Source: Planktotalea arctica (GTDB lineage: Bacteria > Pseudomonadota > Alphaproteobacteria > Rhodobacterales > Rhodobacteraceae). From it: a stretch of DNA of 64,000 nt. The stretch lies in contig NZ_MUHR01000006.1 of NCBI RefSeq assembly GCF_002105285.1, forward strand, positions 186,001-250,000, in the 5' to 3' direction. The notes below the pieces were generated by a model. It did no database searches. It had not been told where the DNA came from and worked only from the letters and a program-made list of their open reading frames with translations. Each line of letters begins with the position of its first letter. Within the stretch, counting starts at the first letter, position 1. Made by a program: the position numbers and the translations under genes. This document shows, piece after piece, positions 1 through 7,923 of this stretch.

Positions 1-1006
1 CGACGGAATAATCGTTCAAATCTGACGAGAGACCATAGGTAATCACGCCCACATCCTTGCCGCCTTGCATCACGCGGGCAAACATTTCCATCTGCTCCAT
101 GCTGTCGGACAATTGAACGCCGTAAATCTTGAAGCGCTCTTTGCCCTTGGTCGCATAATGGTTCTCTGCGCCAATAAATCCGATTTTGTCGGGCGAGACC
201 GTAAAGTCGAGGCCAAGCTCCCAAAGCGTGTCGCCGCAGGGTTCGTCGTCGAAGGGGAAGGTCTCGGAGTTATCGCCGGGGTAGAACAGCAGATAGCTCT
301 CGATGCGCAGCATATCGAGGGTGGAGAACTGGACAGGGCGCACGCCCATGTCCTTGCCTGCCTCTAAAATGCTGTCCCAAAGATGCACGGCATCCTTGGC
401 GCGGCAGAAGATTTCATAGCCCCGCTCGCCGGTATAGCCCGTGCGCGAGATCATCACGTCGCGGCCATAAAGGCGTGTTTGCATCAACCCGAAATAGGCC
501 AGATCGCGAATGCCGGGGATTTCTTTGGCGAGCAGATCGACAGAGACCGGACCTTGCAGCGACATATCGTGCAGATCGTCGTCCATCAGAACTGTGCAGT
601 TCTTGGCCGCTGCGACGGAGGTCAACTGCTCCATGCCCGTACCGGTGCCATGCACAACCAGCCATGAATTCACCGCGAGGTGATATATGATGCAATCATC
701 GATGAACTTGCCATCTGCGTTCAAAATGGACGCGTATGTCGAGCGCCCCGGCGCGATCTTCTCGACATTGCGCGTCGTCACGCGGTCGATGACATAGGCA
801 GCGTCCGGTCCGGTGACATGCACTTTTTTGAGGCCAGAGACGTCCATGAGGCCAGCCTTGGTGCGCACGGCTTCATAATCGGCCTTCGCGCGCTCGGGGG
901 TATGATCGTAGAACCAAGCGGTTCCCATGCCGTTCCAGTCCTCAAGCTCGCCGCCGATTGCTGCGTGGCGCTGCGCCAGTGCCGAATGTCTCCAAATGAT
1001 CGCCAT
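1..1006 (-). CDS. GcvT-like aminomethyltransferase family protein (partial, C-terminus beyond window)
   Basis: Reading the minus strand from the ATG at 1006 gives an unbroken frame of 335 codons that runs off the left edge, so the C-terminus is missing. The protein starts MAIIWRHSALAQRHAAIGG and carries typical folate-binding GcvT features: MDVSGLKKVHVTGPDA near residue 53, SLQGPVSVDLL, and the SRTGYTGERGYEIF signature. These proteins pass one-carbon units from methylated amines to tetrahydrofolate. It follows the amt gene in a methylated-amine locus, where Roseobacter genomes carry a GcvT-like gene linked to dimethylamine monooxygenase (dmmD type). That specific identity is inferred, because the dmmABC subunits would lie outside the window. 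A terminator separates it from the upstream genes, so it probably has its own promoter in 1007-1114. Confidence 0.8.
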   Translation of the reverse strand, partial: MAIIWRHSALAQRHAAIGGELEDWNGMGTAWFYDHTPERAKADYEAVRTKAGLMDVSGLKKVHVTGPDAAYVIDRVTTRNVEKIAPGRSTYASILNADGKFIDDCIIYHLAVNSWLVVHGTGTGMEQLTSVAAAKNCTVLMDDDLHDMSLQGPVSVDLLAKEIPGIRDLAYFGLMQTRLYGRDVMISRTGYTGERGYEIFCRAKDAVHLWDSILEAGKDMGVRPVQFSTLDMLRIESYLLFYPGDNSETFPFDDEPCGDTLWELGLDFTVSPDKIGFIGAENHYATKGKERFKIYGVQLSDSMEQMEMFARVMQGGKDVGVITYGLSSDLNDYSV

Positions 1007-1114
1007 CGGATTCCCCTGTTTGTTGTAGTGAGTCTTGTTGAGCTTATTCAGCCCGACCGCGTTTCAAAAAGCAACATTCTTGTGAAACTTTTTTTCCTGT
1101 CAGGTGGTGAAGCC

Positions 1115-1146
1115 AAAAAAGGGGGGAGCCAATCGCGGCTCCCCCC
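1115..1146 (-). terminator. Rho-independent terminator after the amt/small-protein operon
   Basis: On the minus strand a 10-bp GC stem (GGCTCCCCCC pairing with GGGGGGAGCC, loop of 6) is followed by six T residues at 1120-1115. It lies just downstream of the 56-residue ORF and upstream of the GcvT-like gene. Confidence 0.85.
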
Positions 1147-1167
1147 CCCTCGTGTGTCTTCGCAGAC

Positions 1168-1338
1168 TTAACTGTCGAACTTTTTGGTCTTTGCCGCTTC
1201 GGTGCGCCCTCCGATCACCAGCACTGCGATGCAGACGACGATCGCAAGAAAGGTCGTGATCCCGGGCAATGCGGTGCCCCAGCCGATGAACATGGCACCG
1301 TCCACGACATCCCAAGAGGCTTCAGAATATGGAAACAT
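1168..1338 (-). CDS. 56-residue single-span membrane protein downstream of amt
   Basis: ATG at 1338 with a GGAGAA Shine-Dalgarno about 6 nt upstream, stop TAA at 1168-1170. The product begins MFPYSEASWDVVDGAMFIGW, followed by one strongly hydrophobic segment (about residues 26-44, FLAIVVCIAVLVIGG) and a charged tail ending TKKFDS. It begins 21 nt after the amt stop and is followed by a strong terminator, so it is the last gene of an amt transcript. I do not recognise the family. Position and topology suggest a small partner or modulator of the transporter, but that is inference. The good ribosome site, clean membrane segment and operon placement make it a real gene despite its size. Confidence 0.75.
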   Translation of the reverse strand: MFPYSEASWDVVDGAMFIGWGTALPGITTFLAIVVCIAVLVIGGRTEAAKTKKFDS

Positions 1339-1359
1339 GTGTTTCTCCTTAGTGTTTGA

Positions 1360-2766
1360 TTATTCAGCAGGTGTAATGGGCGCGTCCGCACCCCATTCAG
1401 GATAGCTCTCGGCGGGAACCTTCACATGATCCATGCCGGCAAGTTCGGCGCCTTTGGGAATACGCAACATGCCAAGCATCTTGAGGATGTAGGACACGAT
1501 GTAGCCCGGAACGAAACCGCACAGAAAGAAGACGACAGCGCCGATGATTTGACCCATCAGATTGATCGTCGGCGTGTCGCCTGCCGCGCCTTGAAGGGCA
1601 GGATAGCCCGATGCCCAGACACCCAGCATCACCACGCCATAAAGACCGATGGTGCCATGAACTGTTACCGCGCCCACCGCATCGTCGATGCCGCGCCGTT
1701 CCAGCCAATCTGCGCAGGGCTTCAGGATAAGACCCGCAGAGAATGCAATCAGGAACGCATGGGCAGGGAAGTAGATATCAAGGCCGGACGCGACCGAGAT
1801 GATCCCGGCAAGCGCGCCAGACATCATCCAGAACGGATCGCGCGTTAACAGCCATGCTCCGATGATACCGCCTGCGATTGCCATAAGGATGTTGAACGAC
1901 AGGGCCGATAGGGTGATGGGCGTGCCGTAGATCGTGGAAGGTTTATCGGCGAACCAGCTCCAGGCTTCGCCCGGAACGATCACACAGGCCATGAGGAAGC
2001 CCCAGAAACCGACGATGATCAGCATCAGGCCTGTGACTGTCAGTGGCATGTTGTGGCCCGGTATATGGTTGGCCGAGCCGTCCGCGTTGAACTTGCCGAT
2101 CCTTGGTCCGAGGTTGATCAAGACACCCAGCGCAAAGAAACCAGCGACCGCGTGCACAAGTCCTGCCGCGCCAAAGTCATGTACGCCAAACTTGGTGACC
2201 AGCCAGCCATCTGCGTGCCAGCCCCACGCCGCCGCAACGACCCAAGCGAAAGAGCCAAGAACGATTGCGAGGACGATGAAACCGACGGTCTGGATGCGCT
2301 CGATGACTGCACCGGACATGATGGAGGCGGTCGTCGCTGCGAAAAGGGCGAACGCGCCAAAGAACACGCCGGAGGCTTGATCCGCAATATTCGGACCCAT
2401 GTACTGGGCGCTCTCGCCCCAGCCAAGCGCGATCGAGCTGGCGTAAGCTGCGCCGGAGATGCCAGCGGGGCCTTCGGAGAAGGTGAGGCCAGTTGGAAAA
2501 CCCCAATAGACCCACCAGCCAAAGAAATAAAAGGTCGGGATCATGAACGCGAAGGCGAGAATGTTCTTAACGCCGGAGCTTAGTACGTTTTTCATGCGCG
2601 ATGCGCCCATTTCATAGGCAAGAAATCCCGCGTGGATGATGATCATCAGCGGGATTGTCAGATAGTAAAAAGTCTCGGCAAACATCGCGTTGGTGATTTT
2701 CGCACCCACGCTTGCCGCCTCTAGCTCTGCCACTTTGGCCACGAGCGCTGCGATTTGTTCTTCCAC
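1360..2766 (-). CDS. amt: Ammonium/methylammonium transporter (Amt family)
   Basis: 468 residues of Amt/Mep/Rh type. After a short helical N-terminus (EEQIAALVAKVAELEAASVG) the protein is a succession of hydrophobic segments with family signatures such as DFGAAGLVHAVAGFFAL and GAVTVHGTIGLYGVVML, which carry the twin pore histidines of the family. The start is GTG at 2766, chosen because GGAGGG lies 7 nt upstream; no ATG in frame has as good a site. It is transcribed divergently from mgsA, across a 208-bp gap. In this locus it probably takes up methylamine and/or ammonium released by N-methylglutamate turnover; which substrate dominates cannot be read from the sequence. Confidence 0.93.
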   Translation of the reverse strand: MEEQIAALVAKVAELEAASVGAKITNAMFAETFYYLTIPLMIIIHAGFLAYEMGASRMKNVLSSGVKNILAFAFMIPTFYFFGWWVYWGFPTGLTFSEGPAGISGAAYASSIALGWGESAQYMGPNIADQASGVFFGAFALFAATTASIMSGAVIERIQTVGFIVLAIVLGSFAWVVAAAWGWHADGWLVTKFGVHDFGAAGLVHAVAGFFALGVLINLGPRIGKFNADGSANHIPGHNMPLTVTGLMLIIVGFWGFLMACVIVPGEAWSWFADKPSTIYGTPITLSALSFNILMAIAGGIIGAWLLTRDPFWMMSGALAGIISVASGLDIYFPAHAFLIAFSAGLILKPCADWLERRGIDDAVGAVTVHGTIGLYGVVMLGVWASGYPALQGAAGDTPTINLMGQIIGAVVFFLCGFVPGYIVSYILKMLGMLRIPKGAELAGMDHVKVPAESYPEWGADAPITPAE

Positions 2767-2974
2767 GGTAGTCCCTCCGGTTGTCGTTTTTTAGCGTGCT
2801 CAGGTCGTGTTTCGCCCGGCCCTGAGGGCGACAAAAACATGAGTCGTGGATTTTCCCAAGTATTTTTTGCCTTAAGTGAAAAAAAGTTTCCTAACAGTTG
2901 AGCGTGAAATTTTTTGGTGCTAGCGTCTGAGTCGAGCGCCGTCAGTGCAGCGGTGAATTTTTGAGGATATTGAT
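2767..2974. promoter_or_regulatory. Divergent control region between amt and mgsABC
   Basis: 208 bp between two divergent starts, with AT-rich stretches against GC-rich flanks. It contains AAAAAAAGTTTC at about 2880-2891. The same 12-mer is found in the opposite orientation (about 1083-1094) in front of the GcvT-like gene, which suggests a shared regulatory motif. No convincing consensus -35/-10 pair was identified. Confidence 0.45.
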
Positions 2975-3904
2975 ATGTGCGGAATTGTCGGGCTTTTCCT
3001 GAAGGACAAAAGTCTTGAACCGGAGTTGGGCAAAATGCTCACATCTATGCTCATCACGATGACGGATCGCGGTCCTGATAGCGCCGGCATTGCGATCTAC
3101 GGCGCTGAAACCGAGGGACGCTCGAAGATGACGATCCAGTCGGATCAGCCCGATCTGGACTTCGCGGGCCTCGATAGCGCATTGGGCGAAACGCTGGGCG
3201 GCTCTGTGTCGATGAAGGTTCTAAGCACCCACGCGGTTCTGTCCATTCCAGCGGGATCGTTTGAGCGCGCGCGTGCGCTGCTCGGCGATCTGCGCCCGAA
3301 CGTGCGCATTATGAGCCGGGGTGATACGCTTGAAATCTATAAAGAAGTCGGTCTGCCCAAGGATGTTGCCGCGCGCTTTAATGTTTCGGAAATGTCCGGC
3401 ACGCATGGCATTGGTCATACGCGTATGGCCACGGAATCGGCCGTGACAACGATGGGCGCGCATCCGTTCAACACAGGCGATGATCAGTGCTTGGTGCACA
3501 ACGGCTCGCTCTCCAATCATAATTCGCTGCGCCGTAAGCTGCGCCGCGAGGGCATTCATATCGAGACCGAGAACGACACGGAGGTGGGCGCGGCCTACCT
3601 GACGTGGAAAATGCGCGAGGGGGCAAGCCTTGGCGAAGCGCTGGAAAGTGCGCTGGATGATCTGGACGGGTTCTTTACTTTCCTTGTGGGGACCAAGGAC
3701 GGCTTTGGCGTCGTGCGGGATCCCATCGCCTGCAAGCCTGCGGTAATGGCCGAAACCGATCAATATGTCGCCTTTGGCTCGGAGTACCGCGCGCTCGTAG
3801 ATCTGCCGGGCATCGAGAGCGCCCGCGTCTGGGAGCCAGAGCCGGCAACCGTCTATTTCTGGAGCCATAACGCGTCCCCTACGCACAAAGAGAAAGCAGC
3901 ATAA
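2975..3904 (+). CDS. mgsA: N-methylglutamate synthase subunit A (class II glutamine amidotransferase-like)
   Basis: 309 residues opening MCGIVGLFLKD, the Ntn-hydrolase amidotransferase start with Cys2 as the processed nucleophile. It also carries the family segments GIGHTRMATESAVT and VHNGSLSNHNSLRR. It matches the GlxB-type proteins that replace the N-terminal domain of glutamate synthase. Together with the next two genes it forms N-methylglutamate synthase, which makes N-methylglutamate from methylamine and glutamate. Its stop codon abuts the ATG of mgsB with no gap, so translation is coupled. The presence of gmaS downstream is what separates this set from glxBCD of unknown role. Confidence 0.9.
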   Translation: MCGIVGLFLKDKSLEPELGKMLTSMLITMTDRGPDSAGIAIYGAETEGRSKMTIQSDQPDLDFAGLDSALGETLGGSVSMKVLSTHAVLSIPAGSFERARALLGDLRPNVRIMSRGDTLEIYKEVGLPKDVAARFNVSEMSGTHGIGHTRMATESAVTTMGAHPFNTGDDQCLVHNGSLSNHNSLRRKLRREGIHIETENDTEVGAAYLTWKMREGASLGEALESALDDLDGFFTFLVGTKDGFGVVRDPIACKPAVMAETDQYVAFGSEYRALVDLPGIESARVWEPEPATVYFWSHNASPTHKEKAA

Positions 3905-4588
3905 ATGCAGACAGTTGACCTACAAGAATTGGGCCTGCGCGGTGTGAATGCTGCGCTGCACGCCCAAGCCGCTGATACGAACCAGACCGTATGGACGATC
4001 GAGAACGCGAAGGGCTCGCACGCGATTGCCTGTGGCCTTGATGCGCCGATCGAAGTCACTGTTAAAGGATCGACTGGCTATTATTGCGGCGGGATGAATC
4101 AGCAGGCGACGATCAACATTCACGGCTCTGCGGGGCCGGGAACGGGCGAAAACATGATGTCCGGCAAGATCATTATTGAAGGCGACGCGAGCCAGTATCT
4201 TGGCGCGACAGCCCATGGCGGGATGATTGTGGTCAAGGGAAATGCCTCCTCGCGCTGCGGCATTTCGATGAAGGGCGTGAACATCGTGGTTCAGGGCAAC
4301 ATCGGCCATATGTCCGCTTTCATGGGCCAGTCCGGCAATCTGGTGGTTTGCGGCGATGCAGGCGACGCGCTGGGCGATAGCTGTTACGAGGCACGCTTTT
4401 TCGTGCGCGGCGAGGTGAAAAGCCTTGGCGCGGATTGCGAGAAAAAGGAAATGCGCGAAGAGCATCTGACATTGCTGCAAGGCCTGCTGGATGAGGCGGG
4501 TTTTGATTTCAAAGCGGAAGAGTTCACGCGCTATGGCTCCGCCCGCAACCTCTATAATTTCGACGTCGATAATGCTGGCGCTTATTAA
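3905..4588 (+). CDS. mgsB: N-methylglutamate synthase subunit B (GXGXG domain protein)
   Basis: 227 residues matching the GXGXG beta-helix domain of glutamate synthase as a stand-alone subunit (GlxC type). The repeat is visible as successive turns: GYYCGGMNQQATINIHGSAG, MMSGKIIIEGDASQYLGATA, HGGMIVVKGNASSRCGISMK and GNLVVCGDAGDALGDSCYEA. It begins at the base after the mgsA stop, ends 11 nt before mgsC, and has no separate promoter. It has no catalytic residues of its own; in glutamate synthases this domain joins the amidotransferase and FMN parts. Confidence 0.9.
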   Translation: MQTVDLQELGLRGVNAALHAQAADTNQTVWTIENAKGSHAIACGLDAPIEVTVKGSTGYYCGGMNQQATINIHGSAGPGTGENMMSGKIIIEGDASQYLGATAHGGMIVVKGNASSRCGISMKGVNIVVQGNIGHMSAFMGQSGNLVVCGDAGDALGDSCYEARFFVRGEVKSLGADCEKKEMREEHLTLLQGLLDEAGFDFKAEEFTRYGSARNLYNFDVDNAGAY

Positions 4589-4599
4589 GGATACCACTG

Positions 4600-5946
4600 A
4601 TGAAATCACATGACGATAAAGGTATCCCGCACACGTCACCGCGACAGTCTGCGACCTTCACACAAGACGTAAATTCCGACATCCGCCGCGCGGCAGCGAC
4701 GGGCATCTATGATATTCGGGGCGGCGGTGCGAAACGCAAGGTGCCCAGCTTTGACGACCTTTTGTTCATGGGCGCGTCCATCTCTCGCTACCCGCTGGAG
4801 GGGTATCGCGAGAAATGCGAGACCTCCGTGACCATCGGTGGCCTGCACGCTGAAAACCCCATTCATCTGGATATCCCGATCACAATTGCGGGCATGTCGT
4901 TCGGTGCCTTGTCCGGTCCTGCGAAAGAGGCGCTTGGTCGCGGTGCTTCTGCCGCTGGCACGTCCACTACGACAGGCGATGGCGGCATGACGCCAGAAGA
5001 ACGTGGCCATTCCAACAAGCTGGTCTATCAATATCTGCCCTCGCGCTACGGGATGAATCCTGATGATTTGCGCAAAGCCGATGCGATTGAAATCGTGGTT
5101 GGTCAAGGTGCGAAACCCGGCGGTGGCGGCATGTTGCTGGGCCAGAAAATCTCGGATCGCGTCGCGCATATGCGTAATCTTCCTAAAGGGATCGACCAGC
5201 GCTCTGCCTGTCGTCACCCTGATTGGACGGGGCCGGATGATCTTGAGATCAAGATTTTGGAGCTGCGCGAAATCACCGGTTGGAAAGTGCCGATCTACGT
5301 GAAAGTCGCGGGCGCGCGCCCATATTACGACACGACCCTCGCAATCAAAGCGGGCGCGGATGCGGTCGTGCTGGACGGGATGCAAGGCGGCACAGCCGCG
5401 ACGCAGGATGTGTTCATCGAACATGTGGGCCAGCCGACATTGGCTATCGTGCGTCCTGCGGTTCAGGCGCTGCAAGACCTTGGCATGCACCGCAAAGTGC
5501 AACTGATCCTCTCGGGCGGCATCCGCTCTGGCGCGGATGTGGCAAAAGCCATGGCGCTGGGGGCTGATGCGGTTGCGATTGGCACGGCGGCGCTGATCGC
5601 GCTTGGGGATAATGACCCCAAGTGGGAGGCGGAGTATAACGCGCTTGGCACCACAGCGGGCGCTTATGATGACTGGCACGAGGGCAAGGACCCCGCGGGC
5701 ATTACAACGCAAGATCCCGAGTTGATGAAGCGGTTTGACCCGATCGAGGGGGGGCGCCGACTCAAGAACTACCTCAAGGTGATGACGCTGGAGGCGCAAA
5801 CGATCGCGCGGGCCTGCGGCAAGAACCACCTGCACAATCTGGAGCCTGAGGACCTCGTCGCGCTGACGATGGAAGCGGCGGCGATGGCGAAGGTGCCGCT
5901 TGCCGGGACCGACTGGTATCCGGGCAAGCCCGGCACAGGTTTCTAG
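4600..5946 (+). CDS. mgsC: N-methylglutamate synthase subunit C (FMN-binding glutamate synthase-like)
   Basis: 448 residues resembling the FMN/iron-sulfur central part of glutamate synthase as a separate subunit (GlxD type). Visible signatures are GMSFGALSGPAKEALGRGA, GDGGMTPEERGHSNKLVYQY, GQGAKPGGGGMLLGQKIS and ILSGGIRSGADVAKAMALGA, the last being the phosphate-binding loop of the TIM barrel. It is the catalytic subunit that joins methylamine to the glutamate skeleton. Third gene of the mgs operon. A terminator-like hairpin follows its stop, before gmaS. Confidence 0.9.
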   Translation: MKSHDDKGIPHTSPRQSATFTQDVNSDIRRAAATGIYDIRGGGAKRKVPSFDDLLFMGASISRYPLEGYREKCETSVTIGGLHAENPIHLDIPITIAGMSFGALSGPAKEALGRGASAAGTSTTTGDGGMTPEERGHSNKLVYQYLPSRYGMNPDDLRKADAIEIVVGQGAKPGGGGMLLGQKISDRVAHMRNLPKGIDQRSACRHPDWTGPDDLEIKILELREITGWKVPIYVKVAGARPYYDTTLAIKAGADAVVLDGMQGGTAATQDVFIEHVGQPTLAIVRPAVQALQDLGMHRKVQLILSGGIRSGADVAKAMALGADAVAIGTAALIALGDNDPKWEAEYNALGTTAGAYDDWHEGKDPAGITTQDPELMKRFDPIEGGRRLKNYLKVMTLEAQTIARACGKNHLHNLEPEDLVALTMEAAAMAKVPLAGTDWYPGKPGTGF

Positions 5947-5956
5947 TACTTCTACC

Positions 5957-5989
5957 AAAGGCGCGGCCAACAACGGCACGCGCCTTTTT
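5957..5989 (+). terminator. Intrinsic terminator or attenuator between mgsC and gmaS
   Basis: Stem GGCGCG (5960-5965) with CGCGCC (5979-5984), extended by AAA/TTT, followed by five T residues. It lies in the 74-bp gap before gmaS, so gmaS is likely to have its own promoter or to be expressed at a different level from mgsABC. Confidence 0.75.
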
Positions 5990-6020
5990 GTTATAAAATA
6001 AGACGACAGGGACGAAAAAA

Positions 6021-7355
6021 ATGACAGTTGATCTGGCAAAATTTGCCGAAGAGAACGGCGTAAAATACTTCATGATCTCTTTCACCGATCTGTTCGGTGG
6101 ACAGCGCGCCAAACTGGTGCCTGCGCGCGCGATTGCGGATATGCAGGAGGACGGCGCAGGATTTGCAGGTTTCGCCACATGGCTCGATCTCACGCCTGCG
6201 CATCCTGATATGTTGGCTGTGCCGGACCCCGAAGCGGTGATTATTCTACCCTGGAACAAGGAAATCGCATGGGTGCCCGCAGATTGCGTGATGGAGGGCC
6301 AGCCTGTGGAGCAAGCCCCGCGCAACGTGCTGCGTAAACTGATCGCAGAGGCTGCCGCAGAGGGCATGCACGTCAAAACGGGGATCGAGGCGGAGTTCTT
6401 TTTGCTCACGCCCGAGGGCACGCAGATCAGCGATCCCTATGATACGGCGGCCAAGCCGTGCTATGACCAGCAAGCCTTCATGCGCCGCCTCGATGTGATC
6501 CGCGAGATTTCCGATTACATGTTGGAAATGGAGTGGGGTGCCTATCAGAACGACCACGAGGATGCGAACGGGCAGTGGGAAATGAACTGGGATTTCGATG
6601 ATGCTTTGAAGACGGCGGACAAGCATAGCTTTTTCAAGTTCATGACAAAATGCGTCGCTGAAAAGCACGGCTATCGCGCGACATTCATGCCCAAACCTAT
6701 CGAGGGCCTCACGGGAAACGGTTGCCACGCGCATGTTTCCGTCTGGGACGCGCCGGGCAAAGCGGCCAAGACCAACGTCTTCGCGATGGAGGCCAATAGC
6801 AGCAACCAAACCGCAGAACTGGGCTTGTCCGAAAAGGGGCGTCACTTCCTTGGCGGTATTATGAAACACGCGTCTGCGCTGGCGGCGATCACCAATCCGA
6901 CAGTGAACAGCTACAAGCGCATTAATGCGCCGCGCACCATGTCGGGGGCGACTTGGGCACCCAATACTGTGACGTGGACGGGCAACAACCGCACCCATAT
7001 GGTGCGCGTTCCGGGGCCGGGGCGTTTCGAGCTCCGTTTGCCCGACGGGGCGGTGAACCCGTATTTGCTGCAAGCGGTGATCATCGCGGCGGGTCTGTCG
7101 GGCGTGCGCTCAAAGGCGGATCCGGGCCAGCGTCATGATATTGATATGTATGCTGAGGGTCACACGGTGACGGGGGCGCCTTTGCTGCCGCTCAATATGC
7201 TGGATGCCTTGCGCGCGTATGACAAGGACGAGGGCCTCAAGGCGGCGATGGGCGCGGATTTCTCGCGCAGCTACCTCAAGATGAAGATGCAAGAATGGGA
7301 TTCCTTCGTCTCGTATTTCTCCGAGTGGGAACGCGCGAATACGCTGGATATCTAG
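6021..7355 (+). CDS. gmaS: Gamma-glutamylmethylamide synthetase
   Basis: 444 residues of the glutamine-synthetase superfamily, the length and type of GmaS. Family elements include KTGIEAEFFLLTPEG, the substrate loop NGCHAHVSVWD, and GGIMKHASALAAITNPTVNS. The reaction is ATP-dependent ligation of methylamine to glutamate, giving gamma-glutamylmethylamide, the entry step of the indirect methylamine pathway. Placement directly after mgsABC and near tmm and tdm is what distinguishes it from GlnA-type or GlnT enzymes; sequence alone would leave some doubt. ATG at 6021 is preceded by an AGGGACG ribosome site. Confidence 0.9.
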   Translation: MTVDLAKFAEENGVKYFMISFTDLFGGQRAKLVPARAIADMQEDGAGFAGFATWLDLTPAHPDMLAVPDPEAVIILPWNKEIAWVPADCVMEGQPVEQAPRNVLRKLIAEAAAEGMHVKTGIEAEFFLLTPEGTQISDPYDTAAKPCYDQQAFMRRLDVIREISDYMLEMEWGAYQNDHEDANGQWEMNWDFDDALKTADKHSFFKFMTKCVAEKHGYRATFMPKPIEGLTGNGCHAHVSVWDAPGKAAKTNVFAMEANSSNQTAELGLSEKGRHFLGGIMKHASALAAITNPTVNSYKRINAPRTMSGATWAPNTVTWTGNNRTHMVRVPGPGRFELRLPDGAVNPYLLQAVIIAAGLSGVRSKADPGQRHDIDMYAEGHTVTGAPLLPLNMLDALRAYDKDEGLKAAMGADFSRSYLKMKMQEWDSFVSYFSEWERANTLDI

Positions 7356-7358
7356 GCC

Positions 7359-7386
7359 AAAGGGGAGAGCGTGATATCACGCCCCC
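7359..7386. terminator. Palindromic hairpin between convergent gmaS and ridA-like gene
   Basis: GGGG near 7362 and the self-complementary GCGTGATATCACGC, followed by CCCC, form a bidirectional GC-rich hairpin in the 44-bp gap between convergent stops. There is no T tract, so confidence is moderate. Confidence 0.5.
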
Positions 7387-7399
7387 CGCCCTTAGTGCC

Positions 7400-7741
7400 T
7401 TAATCGTAGGCGGCATCGACGATGAACTCGACCTTTAGCTCGGCGCGGGCCAGTTTGGCTTCGCCGCAGGCACGCGCGGGGGCGTGGCCGCTGGGAATCC
7501 ATTCGTTCCAGACCTCGTTCAGGCCTGCAAAATCCTTCATATCCGCAAGCCAGATCGTTACGCGCAGCATGTTTTCGCGTGATGAGCCTGCTTGCAAAAG
7601 CAGCGCGTCAATCTTGCTCAGGCATGTGCGCACCTGATCCTGGATCGTCTCGCCCTCGGCCACTTGGCCGGTGAGGTAAGCGACGCCATTGTGCTTGACG
7701 ATCTTCGAGGAGCGCTCGCCGGTGTCTATACGTTCGATCAT
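7400..7741 (-). CDS. RidA/YjgF-type enamine/imine deaminase
   Basis: 113 residues from the ATG at 7741, beginning [12 protein letters not shown], with AAGGA about 6 nt upstream. The frame stays open 34 codons further up but without a good ribosome site or family match. Rid features include the central [19 protein letters not shown] and the C-terminal segment [20 protein letters not shown] with the conserved Arg that binds the substrate carboxylate. Rid proteins hydrolyse reactive enamine/imine by-products. Its position between gmaS and tmm suggests protection during methylated-amine metabolism. It is divergent from tmm across 182 bp. Confidence 0.85.
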   Translation of the reverse strand: MIERIDTGERSSKIVKHNGVAYLTGQVAEGETIQDQVRTCLSKIDALLLQAGSSRENMLRVTIWLADMKDFAGLNEVWNEWIPSGHAPARACGEAKLARAELKVEFIVDAAYD

Positions 7742-7923
7742 GTGTAGTCCTTTCTGGGTGAATCGGTATGGGCTGTTTGTCGCGGTGTTCATGGGGCGTA
7801 TCAAACCCGCGCGGGCACGGCCAATTGTTTCGAATACTTTCATAAAGGGAAATTTTGTTGACTTAAGGTAAATAGTTTTGATTGAATGAAACCGGAGAGT
7901 TTCAGGTTCGAGGAGAGCATTAC

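Noticed and set aside
1100-1315. 71-codon minus frame antisense to the 56-residue gene region
   Set aside because: Overlaps the terminator hairpin and has no ribosome site; the adjacent frame with a clean membrane span is the real gene.
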